DNA of 64,000 nucleotides from Cynocephalus volans (GCF_027409185.1 NC_084462.1:186646071-186710070), one strand, 5' to 3'; counted from the first letter of the stretch, positions 11,031 to 24,458 are shown. Notes: generated from the sequence alone by a model not told the origin. Program-made: numbers and translations.

Positions 11031-12397
11031 AAACCTCCGTGGGACCCAGGACTGGGGGAGAAAAACCAGAGCTGCAGCTGAAGAATTGCTGAAGACTCAG
11101 AGCTGGGAAGTCTGAGAGTTGGGTGCAGCCCAGTGGAATGGTCTCAGGGATCCCCAAACTTTAAACTCTACGTCAGGGGCCCAACCGTGTTCTCCAGGAA
11201 AATATCAGAGAAGAATCCTGATGTTCACAGCAGAGAAAGGGAGGAAGGAGCTATTCTGAAATACCCCAGACCATGACCTTCTCTATAAGACGCCTTGACC
11301 TCAGGAGAAGCGAGTTTAGCTGATCCTAATGGATTGCCGATTCATCAGAGCATCATTGACCTGAGAGAAGAGAAAAAATGAATCCCCTCCCCCTCCCGCA
11401 AGAAACTTGCAGTGTCCCCTAAAGGAGGGTAAAGGGAGAAGCACTTGGGAAGGTCCCACCCAGGACACGGCTCACTACAGGACAGAACTCATCCTAGGAC
11501 TGTGCACTGCTTCCCTACCCCACACCTTACCCACATCCACAGGGCTTCTGTATCATGACAGAGAAAAACTAAAGCACCACATGCACCTTAGACACTATTT
11601 AAGAAGTGTCCATGAAAATGTGGTCCACAGAGGAGACAAAAACAAGGAAGTCAGGGGACATTTTATAGAGTCTGTTGCTCATGTTGTCATCTTATCATGT
11701 CTTGTCTTTGAGAGACCCAGCCCAAAATTCAGCCCTGCAGGGCTCTGCTGGGTTTATATCTGTGCGCTTGTCACTCTGCATCCTCCACATGGAAACATAA
11801 GAGCTGTGTGTGGCCCTCAGGCATCTGCTTCTCCATCCAGGACACTGAGGAATGGACAGAGAGTGGGACAAATCCTGAAAATCAATGTCCACAGTGTGGA
11901 TGAGGACCCAGAGGCTAAACTGCCTCACTGAGGATAGAGACGCCGTGGGCAGGGGTCCTGTAGGATGATAATAACCACGTGGGTGTAGCTGCACTTTGTA
12001 TATGGAAAAATGCTGATTTAGGGACAGGGTGCTCCAGGACTGATCTAAAGTTTCAGGAAAATAATACTAGATCATAATGATTTGTGTGTCAGGAAAAAAA
12101 ACAGGTCATGAAAAAACCTGAAAAAGAAAAGTCCCCAGTGAAAAGAACCTTCTTATCTGCACATGAGGAAAGTTAGTTCCCTCTGTGTTGCCTGCTGCGA
12201 GAATGTGAGAAATTAGAGTCACAAAGAACAAAGCAGGACATGACCCTGAGGGACATCTGAGAGTCAGCAGAGCAGAGGAAACCTCAGATCCCAAGAGGAA
12301 CCCCCATCCCCTCTCTGCACCTGCTCCATGGGGCACAGGAGCTGGGTGGGCCTTGAGCGCCCCCTGCAGCCCAGACCCCTCCTGTGTCCTGCAGGGA
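11031..12397. other. 3' flank of the IGHV4 at 12.4 kb, no gene recognised
   Basis: Block Q spacer matching about 37277-38642. A 174-codon plus-strand frame (11407-11931) is only partly open in the paralogue and has no recognisable domain; it is most likely chance. Confidence 0.5.
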
Positions 12398-12436
12398 GGT
12401 TTGTGTCTGGGCTCACGCTGACTTCCTGTCACTGTG
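12398..12436 (-). other. V-RSS (23-bp spacer) of the IGHV4 at 12.4 kb
   Basis: Minus strand: heptamer CACAGTG (12430-12436), 23-bp spacer (12407-12429), nonamer ACACAAACC (12398-12406). The spacer begins ACAGGAAGTCAG, unlike the AGGGGACGTCAG of the signals next to blocks P1-P3, and matches that of the paralogous gene at 38643-38681. Confidence 0.93.
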
Positions 12437-12870
12437 TCTCTCGCACAGTAATACACGCCTGTGTCCGCGTCGGTCACAGAGCTCAGCTGCAGGGAGAACT
12501 GGTTAGTGGACGTGTCTCTGGTGATGGAGGTGCGGCTCTTGAGGGATGAGCTATAAGCTGTACCACCACTATAACTGATGCGTCCCATCCACTCCAGCCC
12601 CTTCCCTGAGAGCTGGCGGATCCAGTGCCAATTATTACTGGTGATGGAGTAACCAGAGACCTCACAGGTGAGGGAGAGGGTCTGCGAGGGCTTCACCAGT
12701 CCTGGGCCCGACTCCTGCAGCTGCACCTCAGACAGGACACCTGGAGACAAGGAGAATCAGAAGCTGTCAGTCACTTTCAGTCACAAACTTCCCAGAAACC
12801 ATGCGTGACATCTGAGACACTCACCTTGTGGAGATGTCACCAGGCAAAGGAGAAGACCCCACAGTCTCAT
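12437..12870 (-). CDS. IGHV4: Immunoglobulin heavy variable gene, IGHV4 subgroup, apparently functional
   Basis: Leader exon 12825-12870 (ATG at 12868-12870) encodes [15 protein letters not shown] with a strong GTGAG donor; intron 12741-12824; V exon 12437-12740 gives GVLS and then [16 protein letters not shown]. Framework marks: Cys23 in LSLTCEVS, Trp in [30 protein letters not shown] and VYYCAR. The reading frame is uninterrupted. The first residue is Glu where many IGHV4 genes have Gln. CDR1 is short (SITSNNWHW), lacking the residues that give the paralogue at 38.7 kb its longer loop. Octamer and RSS are intact, so it should be recombination-competent. The subgroup is assigned by resemblance to human IGHV4 frameworks. 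Confidence 0.93.
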
Positions 12871-12982
12871 CTTCTTTTAGATCTCAACTCTGCCTTCCGC
12901 AGAGACCTGAGCCCTGTTTGAGGAGAGACCTGTGAGCTTCCATGACCCATGAGTCTACATTTACCCTGGAGCATGAAGGAAT

Positions 12983-12990
12983 ATTTGCAT
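12983..12990 (-). promoter_or_regulatory. IGHV promoter octamer
   Basis: Perfect ATGCAAAT on the minus strand, 112 bp upstream of the leader ATG at 12870; same spacing as the paralogue (39235-39242). Confidence 0.9.
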
Positions 12991-14792
12991 GTGGGAGAGC
13001 TCAGTCCTTATAAGTGCTGAGGAACTGAGGTGGTAACTATTGTATTTTTTGAAATGCCCATACGTTTCTTTTTTCTTGAAATTATCTGACATGTATTTAT
13101 AATATGGGAGGGAACTTGGTGAGCTTCAAACATGCCAAAATGTGGCCCCAGCTTTCTGAGCCCAGATCTACATCCTTCAACCCCTGTGTTCTGTGCTGAC
13201 TGGGACCCAGCCCAACTCTCCCACATAAACTCAGGCTCTGGGTCTTGCTTCTGCAGTTCTGATCCCGGCACGACCCCTGGTTCTTTCCCTGGATCCTCTG
13301 CTGTGATGTGGTTCTCATCACACCTCCGAGCTTGTCGTTATATTGTTATTGTTCCATGAGTTCCAGGCCTGCCTTGTGTTTTCCATCCTGCCATACAAGA
13401 CACAGCACATCAGGACCCTCAGAGACTCTGCAGAAAACGGTGCCCTGAGCGTTACTGAGGACACTGATTCTCAATATCTAGGAAAGATAAAAATCCTAAG
13501 TGCCTCCATTCCATGGTCATTCCTGTCCATCTAAAGTGTACAAAGTTTCATCTTCAATTCACTTCTCACCCACATTTTATAGACTTTATTCCTTCATTTA
13601 ATCTACCAATCTTATCAGATATCAAAAAATAAAATCGATTACAATGGTTAACATGAAAGCAGTAATAACATCCCTATTACTAAACTTTTAAAAGCACACT
13701 TTCCCTTGATGTGCACCTGTCTGTGGGCATGAGAGCCAGTCCATGTCTGTGGCATCACTCTCTGGATGACTGCCCACCACAGAGAGAGAGGCCAGGGGCT
13801 GGGCTGGATGCTGTGATTTGTCTGCTCCTGTCAGCACTATGTCAGTCCCAAGGACAGCTGCATGTCAAAGAGGGACAGACCTTCAAGAGTCCTGAATGAA
13901 TGACAAGACAGAAGCTGCTGGTGGGCAATTTTTTGATGATTCTTCAGATCCTGTTCACTCAGCACTGTGTTGGAGTTTTATCAAAATGTTAAAAGACCTG
14001 GGTAAACGTGATGCAAAATCAACACTCTCAAATGATAACGCAAGTATTACAACCAGAATAAGATATGACACAGATTCTAGAATTATCAGAGAGGAGAGTT
14101 CAAATAACTCTGTGCTTGTGCATCTATGTTTCAGTTTTTTTCAAACCTTCCGCTGACTCTCCCGAGTCCTAGTCGCCCAGGTCTGTGTGTCCAGGAGAAC
14201 TTGTCAGGAAGCTCCGCCTCATGGAGAAGCAACGCAGCCTCTCAGTGGAGTAAGGGACAAGGACAAAGACCTGCATCTTGCTCGTTTCTGTTCTAACGTG
14301 CTCAGGAGGGAAGGTGCAGTGAGAAGAGGTGACTGATTCATAACTTCACTCAGGAACCCAGACTCCACTGATTTCAGAACCAGAATTTGCAACTTGTGGA
14401 CAGACATTTAACAGAAAACATAAGGTGAGGGAATGGTGAATTTCAGGTGGAATGTTTTTTAGCTGCTGTAAAGACACTAAACATGAGGTCTCCCTAGTAA
14501 CACAATTCAAGTGCTTGACACAGGATGTGAACCACGAATGCAGTGTTGTAGAGCAGATCTCTGGACCTTGTTCATCCTGCATAACTGCAACTTTCCTCCT
14601 GGAGAAAGCTAAGTTAATTAGCCAGGCTGTGAGGCTGTATGTGATACCTGTTTACATTTCCTTTTGCATAATTAGTCATATGGCCCTGACTTACATCAAA
14701 AGATAAATAGTGTGTGTTATCTGCTATTTCAGGATAAATGGAATGGCAGGTGTGTGTGTGGACTGGAGCCTGACACACTGAGCCTGTGTCCC
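12991..14792. other. Upstream flank of the IGHV4 at 12.4 kb, no gene recognised
   Basis: Block Q spacer, matching about 39243-41023. Part of it (about 13125-13170, 'agctttctgagc') is also recognisable upstream of the IGHV4 pseudogene at about 57920, marking the ancestral IGHV4 5' flank. Confidence 0.5.
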
Positions 14793-14797
14793 CTCTG

Positions 14798-14830
<33 letters not shown>

Positions 14831-14840
14831 ATCTCTCTCT

Positions 14841-14893
<53 letters not shown>
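14793..14893. repeat. Compound (CT)n/(CA)n microsatellite
   Basis: CTCTGTCT-type repeats followed by about 24 CA units. The paralogous tract at 41024-41099 is shorter. Confidence 0.95.
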
Positions 14894-14894
<1 letters not shown>

Positions 14895-16719
14895 CATTCG
14901 TCTTTTTTGAAAATCTACCTTGTACTCTCCATTTGATTGATGGTGAACGACTCCTTATAATAGAAAAAAAAAATGTGAAACTTCACAGTCCTGTTCTGTA
15001 GTAAGTCAGAGTGTGTAGGAAGAATCTCCCATAGTACATAGTGACGGGATGGCCCTGTGTGTTTGAGAGTCAGTGCATCACAGCCTGTTTCTTTGAATCA
15101 TAATTGTCCTGTGGGCCTCACACACATGCTGGTTTCCAACTTGGAATGAGTGTTGTGTTTTATGGATAGACGTAGTGTAAAAAAATATTTTAAGGTAATT
15201 ATAGTATTGAAAATTCATTAAGAAAGAGTCTCGCACCACTGAAAAGAAAGAATATCTTCATGATAAAAATGGTCTTAGATGGGATGTCAGAAAAGTGGGG
15301 AAAGTAGTAGCTGAGAAAATTTTAAATGTCCTTTCAATAAATTAGAAAATATTTAAAAACAATTATGTCATTAATAATAATTAATATCATAGGTATTTTA
15401 GTGAATTCCAAAGCAAAAATATTTTTTCTAAATAATAATAATAATAATAATTATAATAAATCGCCAAACAGTTATGTCATTAGAGACCAGCAGAGAGATG
15501 AACTGAGGAGATAATCTCTCTATAAATATGGAATGATCGATATAGAAGAAATAGAGAGATAAAGGAATCTATGAAGATGAATAAAGAGGAGAGATTTAAG
15601 AACAGACCTATCAGGCAGAGAAGAAAGGGGGAGTATGAATCCAGAGTAACCGTAGTGATCAAACCGTGACCCACCACAGCACCTCAAAATGTGCCTGTAA
15701 TTGGAGGAAGTTTCAATAGACTGAAAGGTGAAAGAAAAGGCAAAACGGGAGCTTTCATTCCAAAAAAGTGCAGGCTTTTTGCAATATTTGCTGTGTGATT
15801 GTGTAAATACACGAAGACAAGATGGTTGGTAGTGCATGAGCAGAACTCAACAGTAAAAAAACTGCGAGAGCAATGCTGATATAAAAAAATAGATATTATG
15901 GCATTGACTTTATTGAAGTTCAATTGTGCCTGAAGATAATGCTCTGAACTGCAACATCTTTGCTATTTGAAACCAATCACCATGGCATACTTTGTTCACA
16001 GTCTTCCTATCAGACTTTCTAACACAGGATAATCCAGTCCAACTTCAAATGTAACAGGGTCTTGAGGAAATTAGTAAATGTTAACTATAATACTCTGAAT
16101 CACTTTCAATTTCCCCTTTAAATACAAATGTGAGCGTGACACTGGTTGATTTGCTAATTGCATAATATGTCGTCAGCCCTTTGAAGTTCACATCTGATCT
16201 GCATGATAATTTTTGAGACTGTGTCTGTATGAAAAGGAAAGCCAAAACTAATTATAAAAAAATGTTTCCACTAATAATCATGCTTAGTTGAAATATAGAA
16301 ACACACTCTGCTGCCCTGTGTCCAGGTCCCAAACTAGAAAACTCAGCTCGTTTGCTAATGTGATTTAGTAATTTTCCACTAAAAGTGGTTTCAGAGGAAC
16401 ATGTCTATCTCCATCCTGCTTCAGGTCTGTTCCCAAACTTTGGGACTCTGATATTTGGCTGTATTTGTGTCCTCTGATCATTGCAGCCAAGAGGGTTGAT
16501 TGTTTGGACCTCACTACTCAGCCCATTCCCCGAGTGTTGTCTGACCCCAGCCTCCCACAGTCTTGTCCCCCTCAGTGCTCTGCAGCTGGTGGCGCTGTCT
16601 GCATGTCCTCTGACATAAGGTGTGTGAGCTCTGAGAGGTGTCCTGGGGTCAGCAGCTGCTCTGTCCTCACAGATAATCTGTGCTTTCGAGAAAACTGCTT
16701 GACTTCCATAGTTTATCTT
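14894..16719. other. Block Q spacer, no gene recognised
   Basis: AT-rich spacer matching about 41100-42910. The part at about 16560-16700 resembles block P at about 4880-5090, so the P and Q spacers share an older repeat unit. A short ATA/AAT run is at about 15430-15460. Confidence 0.5.
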
Positions 16720-17537
16720 TCTTCTGTGTTGATTGTTTCTTTTGATGTGCAGAAGCTTTTGTAAATGATATAATCCCATTTGTATATTTTTTTGTCTGTT
16801 GCTTGTGCTTTTTGGATATTATTCACAAAGTCTTTGCCTAGACATCTGACAAGGGTATTATATGCAGAATACATAATGTTCTCAAACACCTATAGAGTAA
16901 AAAATAATAATAGTAATACTAATCAAATTGAAATATGTGCAATGGAGATGAGTAGACATTTTTCAAGGGAAGATATTGAAATGGCTAACAGATAAATGAA
17001 AGAAATGTTCAGCATCAGTAATCATCAGGAAAATGCAAATCAAAACAACATCAAGATATCACGTCAACCCAGATAGACTGGCCATTATTAAAAAGACTGT
17101 GAATAACAAATGCTGGTGAGGATGTGGAGAAATCAGAAAACTCCTACTGTGTCGGTAGGACGATAAATTGGTAAAGCCAGTATGGAGGTTTCTCCACCAA
17201 CTACAGATAGAAGTATCATATGATCCAGCAATGCTACCGCTGGATTTATATCCAAAGGAATGGAAATCCTGTCAAAGGGACTCCTGCACTTCCCTGCTAA
17301 TCACAACTCTATTTCCAATAGTCAAAATATTGAGTCAACCTAAATGTCTCTCGAAAAACTACTGGATAAGGAAAATGTGGTTTATATACACAATGGACTA
17401 CGACTCAGTAATAAAAAAAAAGAATGAAATTCTCCCATTTGAAGCAACATGGATGAGTCTGCAGAAAATTATATTAAGTGAAATAAGCCAGAAAAGGAAA
17501 GAGAAATACTGCATATTCTCACTCATAACTTCATGCT

Positions 17538-17609
<72 letters not shown>

Positions 17610-17800
17610 AAAGAAAAGAAAGAAAGAAAGAGAGAAAGAAAAAAAGAAAGAAAGAAAGGAAGAAGGAAAGACCACAACAATACGTTGAACATTCAAAAGG
17701 AGGGAACAAACCTAAGGCCACTAGAGATTGGGGAAGGGAGGGAGGGTGGAAGGGAACGACAAGGCAGGTCAAGGGCATGAAGAAAAATGGAGATTTTCCA
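16720..17800 (+). mobile_element. 5'-inverted LINE-1 tail with GAAA-rich 3' end
   Basis: From about 16846 the plus strand is LINE-1 ORF2 C-terminal sequence ('caaatcaaaacaacatcaagatatc' region near 17037, then the RKMWFIYTM reading near 17370). The preceding 16720-16845 is LINE-1 ORF2 in the opposite orientation and comes from just upstream in the element. This is the layout left by twin priming. The 3' end runs into GA and GAAA repeats at 17540-17670. The same structure at 42915-44120 shows it is older than the Q duplication. Confidence 0.8.
17540..17670. repeat. (GA)n/(GAAA)n microsatellite
   Basis: Purine-only tract in the LINE-1 3' region; the paralogous tract at 43726-44010 is more than twice as long. 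Confidence 0.95.
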
Positions 17801-18450
17801 TAATGAGTATGCTAATAATAAAAACTAAAAATAAATACATAAAAGTAAATATAGCTGCTTGATGGCTGCAGATGATTTCAAATTAATATTAGCTAAGTAT
17901 TTAAATTAATCAGCTGTACATGGTGTATACAAATAGTTTCCAATCTTAAGTCAGCGCTAGCCTTGAGACTTCACCGACACCGCTAACTTTTTTTCACCAC
18001 GTGTAACCAGTGAACAAGACAATCCTGGGAATTCTCTAAAGGTGGAACATGGTCATGAAACAAGCCTCAAAGACTCTTTGGACATTTACTGGTGGATTTT
18101 CTTCAGATTTGATTTTAATATTTTTTATTTATTGATTTCCTATGTTTTCAATGTCTTGAAGTAATTTATTGGAAAAATGTCACAGCTCTTTCAGTTGATA
18201 AAAAGATACTTTATTCTGGGTTTCTAACCTGTAGTATGACAGCATTTACATCAAGTGAGCTTGTCAAAATTCTAAACACAAGAGCACACACACACAGAGA
18301 AAGTATGCTTTTGGAATCGTACATGACAAATAGATACTTTGCAAACAAAGTGTTTATGGTGTTCTTCACAGAAATAGTAAAAACTATCCTAACAGTCACA
18401 TCAACTAACAAAAGACACCACACAGCCAAAACAATCCAGACAAAGAAAAA
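17801..18450. other. Right end of block Q1, no gene recognised
   Basis: Spacer matching about 44130-44820, including a shared 'cctcaaagac' segment near 18065 and 44403. No gene seen. Confidence 0.5.
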
Positions 18451-18459
18451 AATAGTAAG

Positions 18460-19990
18460 AAATTTGGAGGCGTGACACTATCTGACTTTAATTCCACTAC
18501 GAAACTATACTAAGAGAAACAGTATGGAACTGGCATAAAAACAGACACCAAAACCAATGGAACAGAACAGAGAACCCAGAAAACAATCCACATACTTACA
18601 ACCAACTGGTCTTTGACAAAGGCACCAAGAGCACACATCAGTGAAAGACTGACTCTTAAATATATGGTGCTGGAGAAACTAGAAAACCAACTATAAAAAG
18701 TAAAAGTAGACCTGTACCTTGCACTATATTTGAAAATCAACCCCAAATGGATTAAAGCCTTGAATATAACACCAGATAGCTTACAAGTCCGAAAATAAAA
18801 CACAGGTGAAACACTTCAGTAAGTAGGACTGGGGAAAAACTTAATGAAAATGACCCTAAAAGCACAGGCAACAAAAGAAAACAAAATAAACAAATGCGGT
18901 TATATCAGACTAAACACCTTCTACACATGAAAAGAAACAATTAACCAAACAAAAAGACAACCTACAGAGTGGGAGGAAATATTTGTAAACTACGCATCCA
19001 GCTTGGGATTATTATCCAGATATACAAGAAACTCAGAAAACATCACCATTAGAAAAAAGAAAATGAACCAGATTTAAAAATGGGCAAAGGAGCCTAATAG
19101 ACATTTCTCAAAAGAAGATATGCAAATGGCCAACAGACACATTATATAATTCTCAACATCACTAAACATCAGGGAAATACAAACCAAAACCACACTTATA
19201 TATCATCTCATTCAGATAGACGGGCCATTATCCAGAAGACAGGGTAAGAGAAGTTGGGCAGGATTCTGAGAAAGTGAAACCCTCCTACACTGTTGGTGGG
19301 ACTGTAAACCAGTGCAGCTATTATGGAAAACAGTATGGAAGTTCCTCAAACAACTACAGATGGATCTACCATATAATCAAGGAATCCCACTGCCGGGTAT
19401 ATAACCATAGGAATGTAAATCGTCATGTTGAAGGGAAACTTGCATTCCCATGTTTAACGCAGCTCTATTTACAGAAGCCAAGATTAGGACCCAACTTACA
19501 TGTCCATTGGTGATTGCCTGGATAAGTAAAATTTGTTATTTGTACACAACAAAATATTACTTTGCCAATTAAATAAATAAGAAAAGTCTGCCATTTGCAG
19601 CAACATGGAAGAACTTGGGGAAAATTATTTTAAGTGAGATAAGCTGAGCACAGAAAGTGAAATACCACATGTCCTGACTCATAAGTGGGAGCTAAAAAAA
19701 AAGAGAAAGAGAAACACACAAAAATCACAATAATTTGTAGAACTTTCAAAAGGAGATCTCATACTTAGGCCACCAGAGTGTGAAATGGGGAGGTGGGAGG
19801 GGTTAACAAAGAAGTGGTAAAGGGACCCAAAACATATTACACTGTGTAATGTTGAATATAATATTTATTCTGATCTGAGCATCATTTACTGTATACAGAC
19901 ATGGATGTTCAGTGCCATAACCCTCAGATATTTTTTCTAAGTTTCAATACAAAAAATAAAAAAATATATAATTAATTTATTTTTAAGAAA
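18460..19990 (+). mobile_element. LINE-1 fragment in P2
   Basis: Paralogue of the element at 1-1440. Motifs of the ORF2 C-terminus and 3' UTR on the plus strand, with an A/T-rich 3' end. Here the left part (18540-18700) is more complete than at the window edge. Dead copy with many interruptions. Confidence 0.85.
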
Positions 19991-22287
19991 AATATCAATG
20001 AAAAAAATTTAAGGCCCAGAATAATAAAACTATAAATATTAAACTATGAAAACAAGGGAGAAAATTATTATTTTCCATTTATGCTGATCAGTGCTCAAAA
20101 GCTCTCAATAAAATCATGTTCAGTGTTAGATCCTTAGATCACTGAACAAAGATAGTCTGGGAACTAAAGTTTAAAATGCACTAAAACAAATGTCTATTCT
20201 TTAAAATAGCAAATCAAGTTGAATGGATGGGCTTGATGTTATGCAGGTCACCACCAGTAGGAAATAGAGATCCTTCCCTTGGAACTTCTTGAGAAGCCAC
20301 ATGTGGACCTGGGCACTAAGAGTGGGGCATTATCTTTCTGTTTCAACCTCCACTGCTGGTGGATACCCCTGAGAGGTTTGACTTATCTACACATCAGGGC
20401 GGTATCGACCTGTGGGACTCAAAGTTCCCACTACAGCGAAGGAAGTTGCGCATCACCTGAGAGCTGTTTCAGGTAAAGGTGGATCACGTCCATACAGAAA
20501 TATCCAACACAGTTGCTGCTAATATTTGTCTTGGCCTGGGGGACATAAAAGGAAACAACAAAAATCCAGTCCAGTGTGTCCTTATATTTCTCTTTTCTTA
20601 GTTGGTTCCACACAGGTCCACTCAGTCCACTCTGCCACAAAGGCCAGACTGACTCCTCTTTGTCGCGGTGCACAGGTGCCATCTTAGCCTGAAAGACATG
20701 GGGCAGTTACCATCCCTAGTGGAGAAACTCTCTTTATCAGCTGCTCCACAGTCACAAGTATCCCCAGGAAGAAGACAACAAACATAGACTCACAATAATT
20801 GGAACCACTTCTGTGCCCTAGTAGAAGATTGTGAAGGTATAAATAAAAGTTTGCATTTAGTTACCACCAATATGGTGAAAGGAATTAATCCTACTTCTAC
20901 ACCCTTATTCCCAGTCCACTGTGTTGTAGCTCTTGGGCCCAAGCCTCCTGTACAGCCCATTGGATAGGACCATATGCTGGGAGCTAGATTACAGTGAAAT
21001 GCCTGTGATGGAACTAATTTAGAGCTCAGAGTTTTTTCTGGAAAACGATGTCATAAAACATCCTCAGACATATCAATTTTATTTTATTTTCAGAGACTTG
21101 AATTGGCCCTTCCATTTTTCTATTATTCTTTCTGCTTCTGGAAAAATCTAAATGATGGATGAGAACTTTAGCCCATGCATGTGTTCCCATGGCCTCAAAT
21201 CCTATTCCTCAACAACAGCTAGAGTCCTTGGTCTTAGACAACATCCCGTGGGATCTCATATTAGAAACAGACATTCAGCACCAAGGACATAGATTATGAG
21301 AAAAGGACTTTGACAAGAAAGGCAAATCCTCATACTGGATAAGACTAACTGCCATAAACAACAATAAAGATAAAAATGTAGGTGAAGGGCACATGGTATT
21401 CTCTGTCTTATTTCTGCAATATTTGCATAAGCCTAAAGTTACTTCAAAATGCATTTAAAAATTAAGGAAAATATGAATGAACAGGTAAATAATGCCAATA
21501 AAAATTTAGATGAGAAAATTCTTATGAGGACAACTTTCTGGCTCTCAGGGTGAATTTGACATGAAGCAATCAACTTATTACCAAGAGGATTAGTGTTCGT
21601 CCCATGTTGACGGATGGTGTTGTATTTGTCACTGTCATCTCAGGCACTCAGTGTGAGGAGCTAGGCCAGTCGTGGAGGGAGCATCCCCAAACTTCATCTT
21701 GCATTCTCAGGAAAGCCTGGTATAAACAGAGAAGGCACAAAGGTTGGTACAGAAATATCGATAGTTATATAAAGGTCAATGACCTCATTCCCTGGACCCA
21801 CTGATTTAGCAGAACATGTTTTCCTCTCATGGAGGTGCTTATACTCTCACATATTAATGTATTCTGTTGGACTTTAATATTATAATTGCCCTGAAATGTT
21901 GTGTCATAGAGTGTTAGAAAATTCCCTGAGAAATTCCAACATTAAATTTCAGGAAGATGTCGAAAAATATTTGGATGTGATGGAGTTGCCAAGTAAAAAT
22001 GCCAGAAAATACCCAACTGAAGAGATTATTTGAAGAAGATAAGTGTCCAGGGAGGACCAAAGCTGCAAAGGCTTCAAAAAGGTGGTGTAGACTGAGACCA
22101 ATGGAGATGTGCAATCTCAGTATGTGAATTCTATCAGTGAGAGCACAGAGTGGAATTGCTGGTGTAGACAAAAATTAGAAGAAGCCCAAGAGAGAATGAA
22201 ACATGTTATACCTCAAGACATGCGGGATACTCACACTTTCAGTTTCTGTGTGAAAACCCAGAGGTACAGTCCTCCTAAATGGAGGTT
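19991..22287. other. Block P2 spacer, no gene recognised
   Basis: Matches about 1441-3750. Contains the 83-codon minus-strand counterpart (20431-20682) of the short frame at 1905-2141. Nothing else stands out. Confidence 0.5.
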
Positions 22288-22488
<201 letters not shown>

Positions 22489-24458
22489 AGACTAATACCA
22501 AGAGTGCGTTGTTAATAAGATCACTCAGGATATGCCCATGTATAGGACAGCACAAGTGACAGTGGCACCCAGGGGTCACTCTGGACCACACAGGCCAGGT
22601 GATCATGCTGCGTTACTCAGAATCCTTTCCATCAACCACCGATTGGGATGGGGAAAGCTCAAGTTTGAGGTCAGTGTTTTACTCTATGAAGAAAAGAGGA
22701 ACACGAGGACACAGACATTGAAAAAACCTTCCAAAACTCACAATGTCCTTGTTCATCACAAATTTTTCAGTATACAGTCTAGATTTAATATTAGCACTTT
22801 TTTGTGTTTATCAATATGCCTGTGCAATAAAGTTAATTGGTACTTTTAGAGAGTGTCAGTGAGTGTGTATATACTGTCAGAAAGGCATTATTTTAAAACA
22901 GGTATTAAAAATTACACTCACTTTAATAGGTCACAATTTAATATATGTGCTACAATAGCATCTATTCAATAAAAAAAGGTAACAATGTATCTACTTTTCT
23001 GCAAAAACAGTTTTTTGATTCAACAGGATATCTGACATTTTCCAGAAGGGTTTGTTTTGTCAAATGAATATAAAACTTTAACTGGCTCATGGAGAAATTG
23101 GAAATCTTGGCTATTCTACATAATGCTTGGGTGTGGCATGAATGGCATATAGCAGACTCTAAAACTCATATTATTATTATTATGGAGGAACATACTGATG
23201 TACAGATGTAATAATGATTTATTGCCTTATGTCTGATGGTCTTTGTTTATGTTGTTATAATTTACATAAAATAATCACAACTTGTGTTCCATGAAATGTA
23301 TGTACTCAAAAAAGTCTTTGAGTCACTGCTTCTTTGTGTTTAACTTCCCCTGCCATATGTGAAGAAAAGTAAATAAAAGCTAAAAGAAAAGAAGCATGTT
23401 TAGTTAAAATACACATTTTCTGCCCTTTGTCCAACTTCTTAAATAGAATGCTTTGTTCCTTTGTATTTACTATATTTTATTTGTTTTTATAAAAGCCTTT
23501 TAGAGGTTTAGACTAGTCTTTAGCCCTTCCACAGCTCTGTTCTATAACATTCAAAGTCATAGATATTTGCTTTCATATATGTGCTCTGCTTAATGGAGAC
23601 AAAGGTTATATTGAGGGTCACCTGGACACCCAAAGCATCACTGTGCAACCACAGCATCTAAGAGATTTGCCTACCAGTGTGTCCTGCAGGTGGTGGAGCC
23701 ATCTGTACATTATATGGCATAAGGTACGTGAGTTGTTCTAGGTGCTGTGGGGTCATTAGCCACCTGTGCCTCCAACTTGATGCAGGATTGACCTGCAGTA
23801 GTGCCCAAATTGCATGGTTCTGCAGGTGAAGGACACATGGGCTCAGCAGCACAGTGAGGAAGCTTCAGGGCACCTACTTCAGGTGACCTATCCAGGGTGT
23901 CCATGGATGGAATGACACATAGGATGCACATTAGGAGACAATGTGGGGCTGGGTGTATAATGGTCAAATCTATTCAAGACCACGCGGGGAAGAGGTAGTC
24001 TGACTGAGTGAAGGGGTCCATGAAGGGACAGAAGGTGCCTGTCTGAGGACAAAGAGTGTGAGCCTGGAACACAGAGCGACTGGACTATGCAGCTGTTTTT
24101 CTATGAGTGAAATTAGCTCCAATAAAAAAATGAGGAGAATCTTCAGGATGGTCTGTTTGTCGAGAATGAAACATGAGTTACAGGAACTCAGGAAGGAAAT
24201 GACCCTAGTGAACGTTCACATCTCATCTGCAAAAACACCGTATCAGTTTCTCCTTCATTACCCCGGGAGGGCGTGAGGAATTAAAGACACAAATAACAAG
24301 ACATAAAACGTCTCAGGGGACAGCTGAGAACGTGGAGAGTGGATGATTCCGTTGAACCCAACAGGAAGCTCAGGCCCCTCTGCACCTGCTCCTAGAATCA
24401 GCCCTGAACTTGGAGGGTCCTAAGCATCCCCTGGTGGTCCCGTGTGTCCCTGTAGGGA
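22489..24458. other. Right part of block P2, no gene recognised
   Basis: Spacer matching about 3766-5865. Short minus-strand frames around 23658-23967 have homologues in P1 and P3, but no recognisable domain. Confidence 0.5.

Larger units (their letters stand above)
5905..18450. repeat. Segmental duplication block Q, copy Q1 (IGHV3 + IGHV4 unit)
   Basis: The run from the IGHV3 through the IGHV4 at 12.4 kb to about 18.45 kb is repeated at 26826-44820. Colinear landmarks are the two V genes with octamers, the segment at 11.28-11.95 kb versus 37.52-38.18 kb, the CT/CA microsatellite (14.8 kb vs 41.05 kb), and the 5'-inverted LINE-1 with a GAAA tail (16.7-17.8 kb vs 42.9-44.1 kb). Divergence is uneven: about 8 differences in some 230 bases at 11.28-11.51 kb, clearly more around 6.6-6.7 kb. 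Q1 alone has the SINE at 10840-11014 and the LTR-like insert near 9.5-10.3 kb. Confidence 0.85.

Noticed and set aside
11407-11931. 174-codon plus-strand open frame
   Set aside because: Only partly open in the paralogue at 37825-38175, overlaps a V-gene 3' flank, and shows no domain or compositional sign of coding.
12328-12549. Plus-strand frames across V exons (also 38573-38854, 24410-24670)
   Set aside because: They are antisense shadows of the minus-strand V exons and RSS.
14614-15001. Open frames made of repeated Thr-His or Cys-Val codons
   Set aside because: They are translations of the CT/CA microsatellite.
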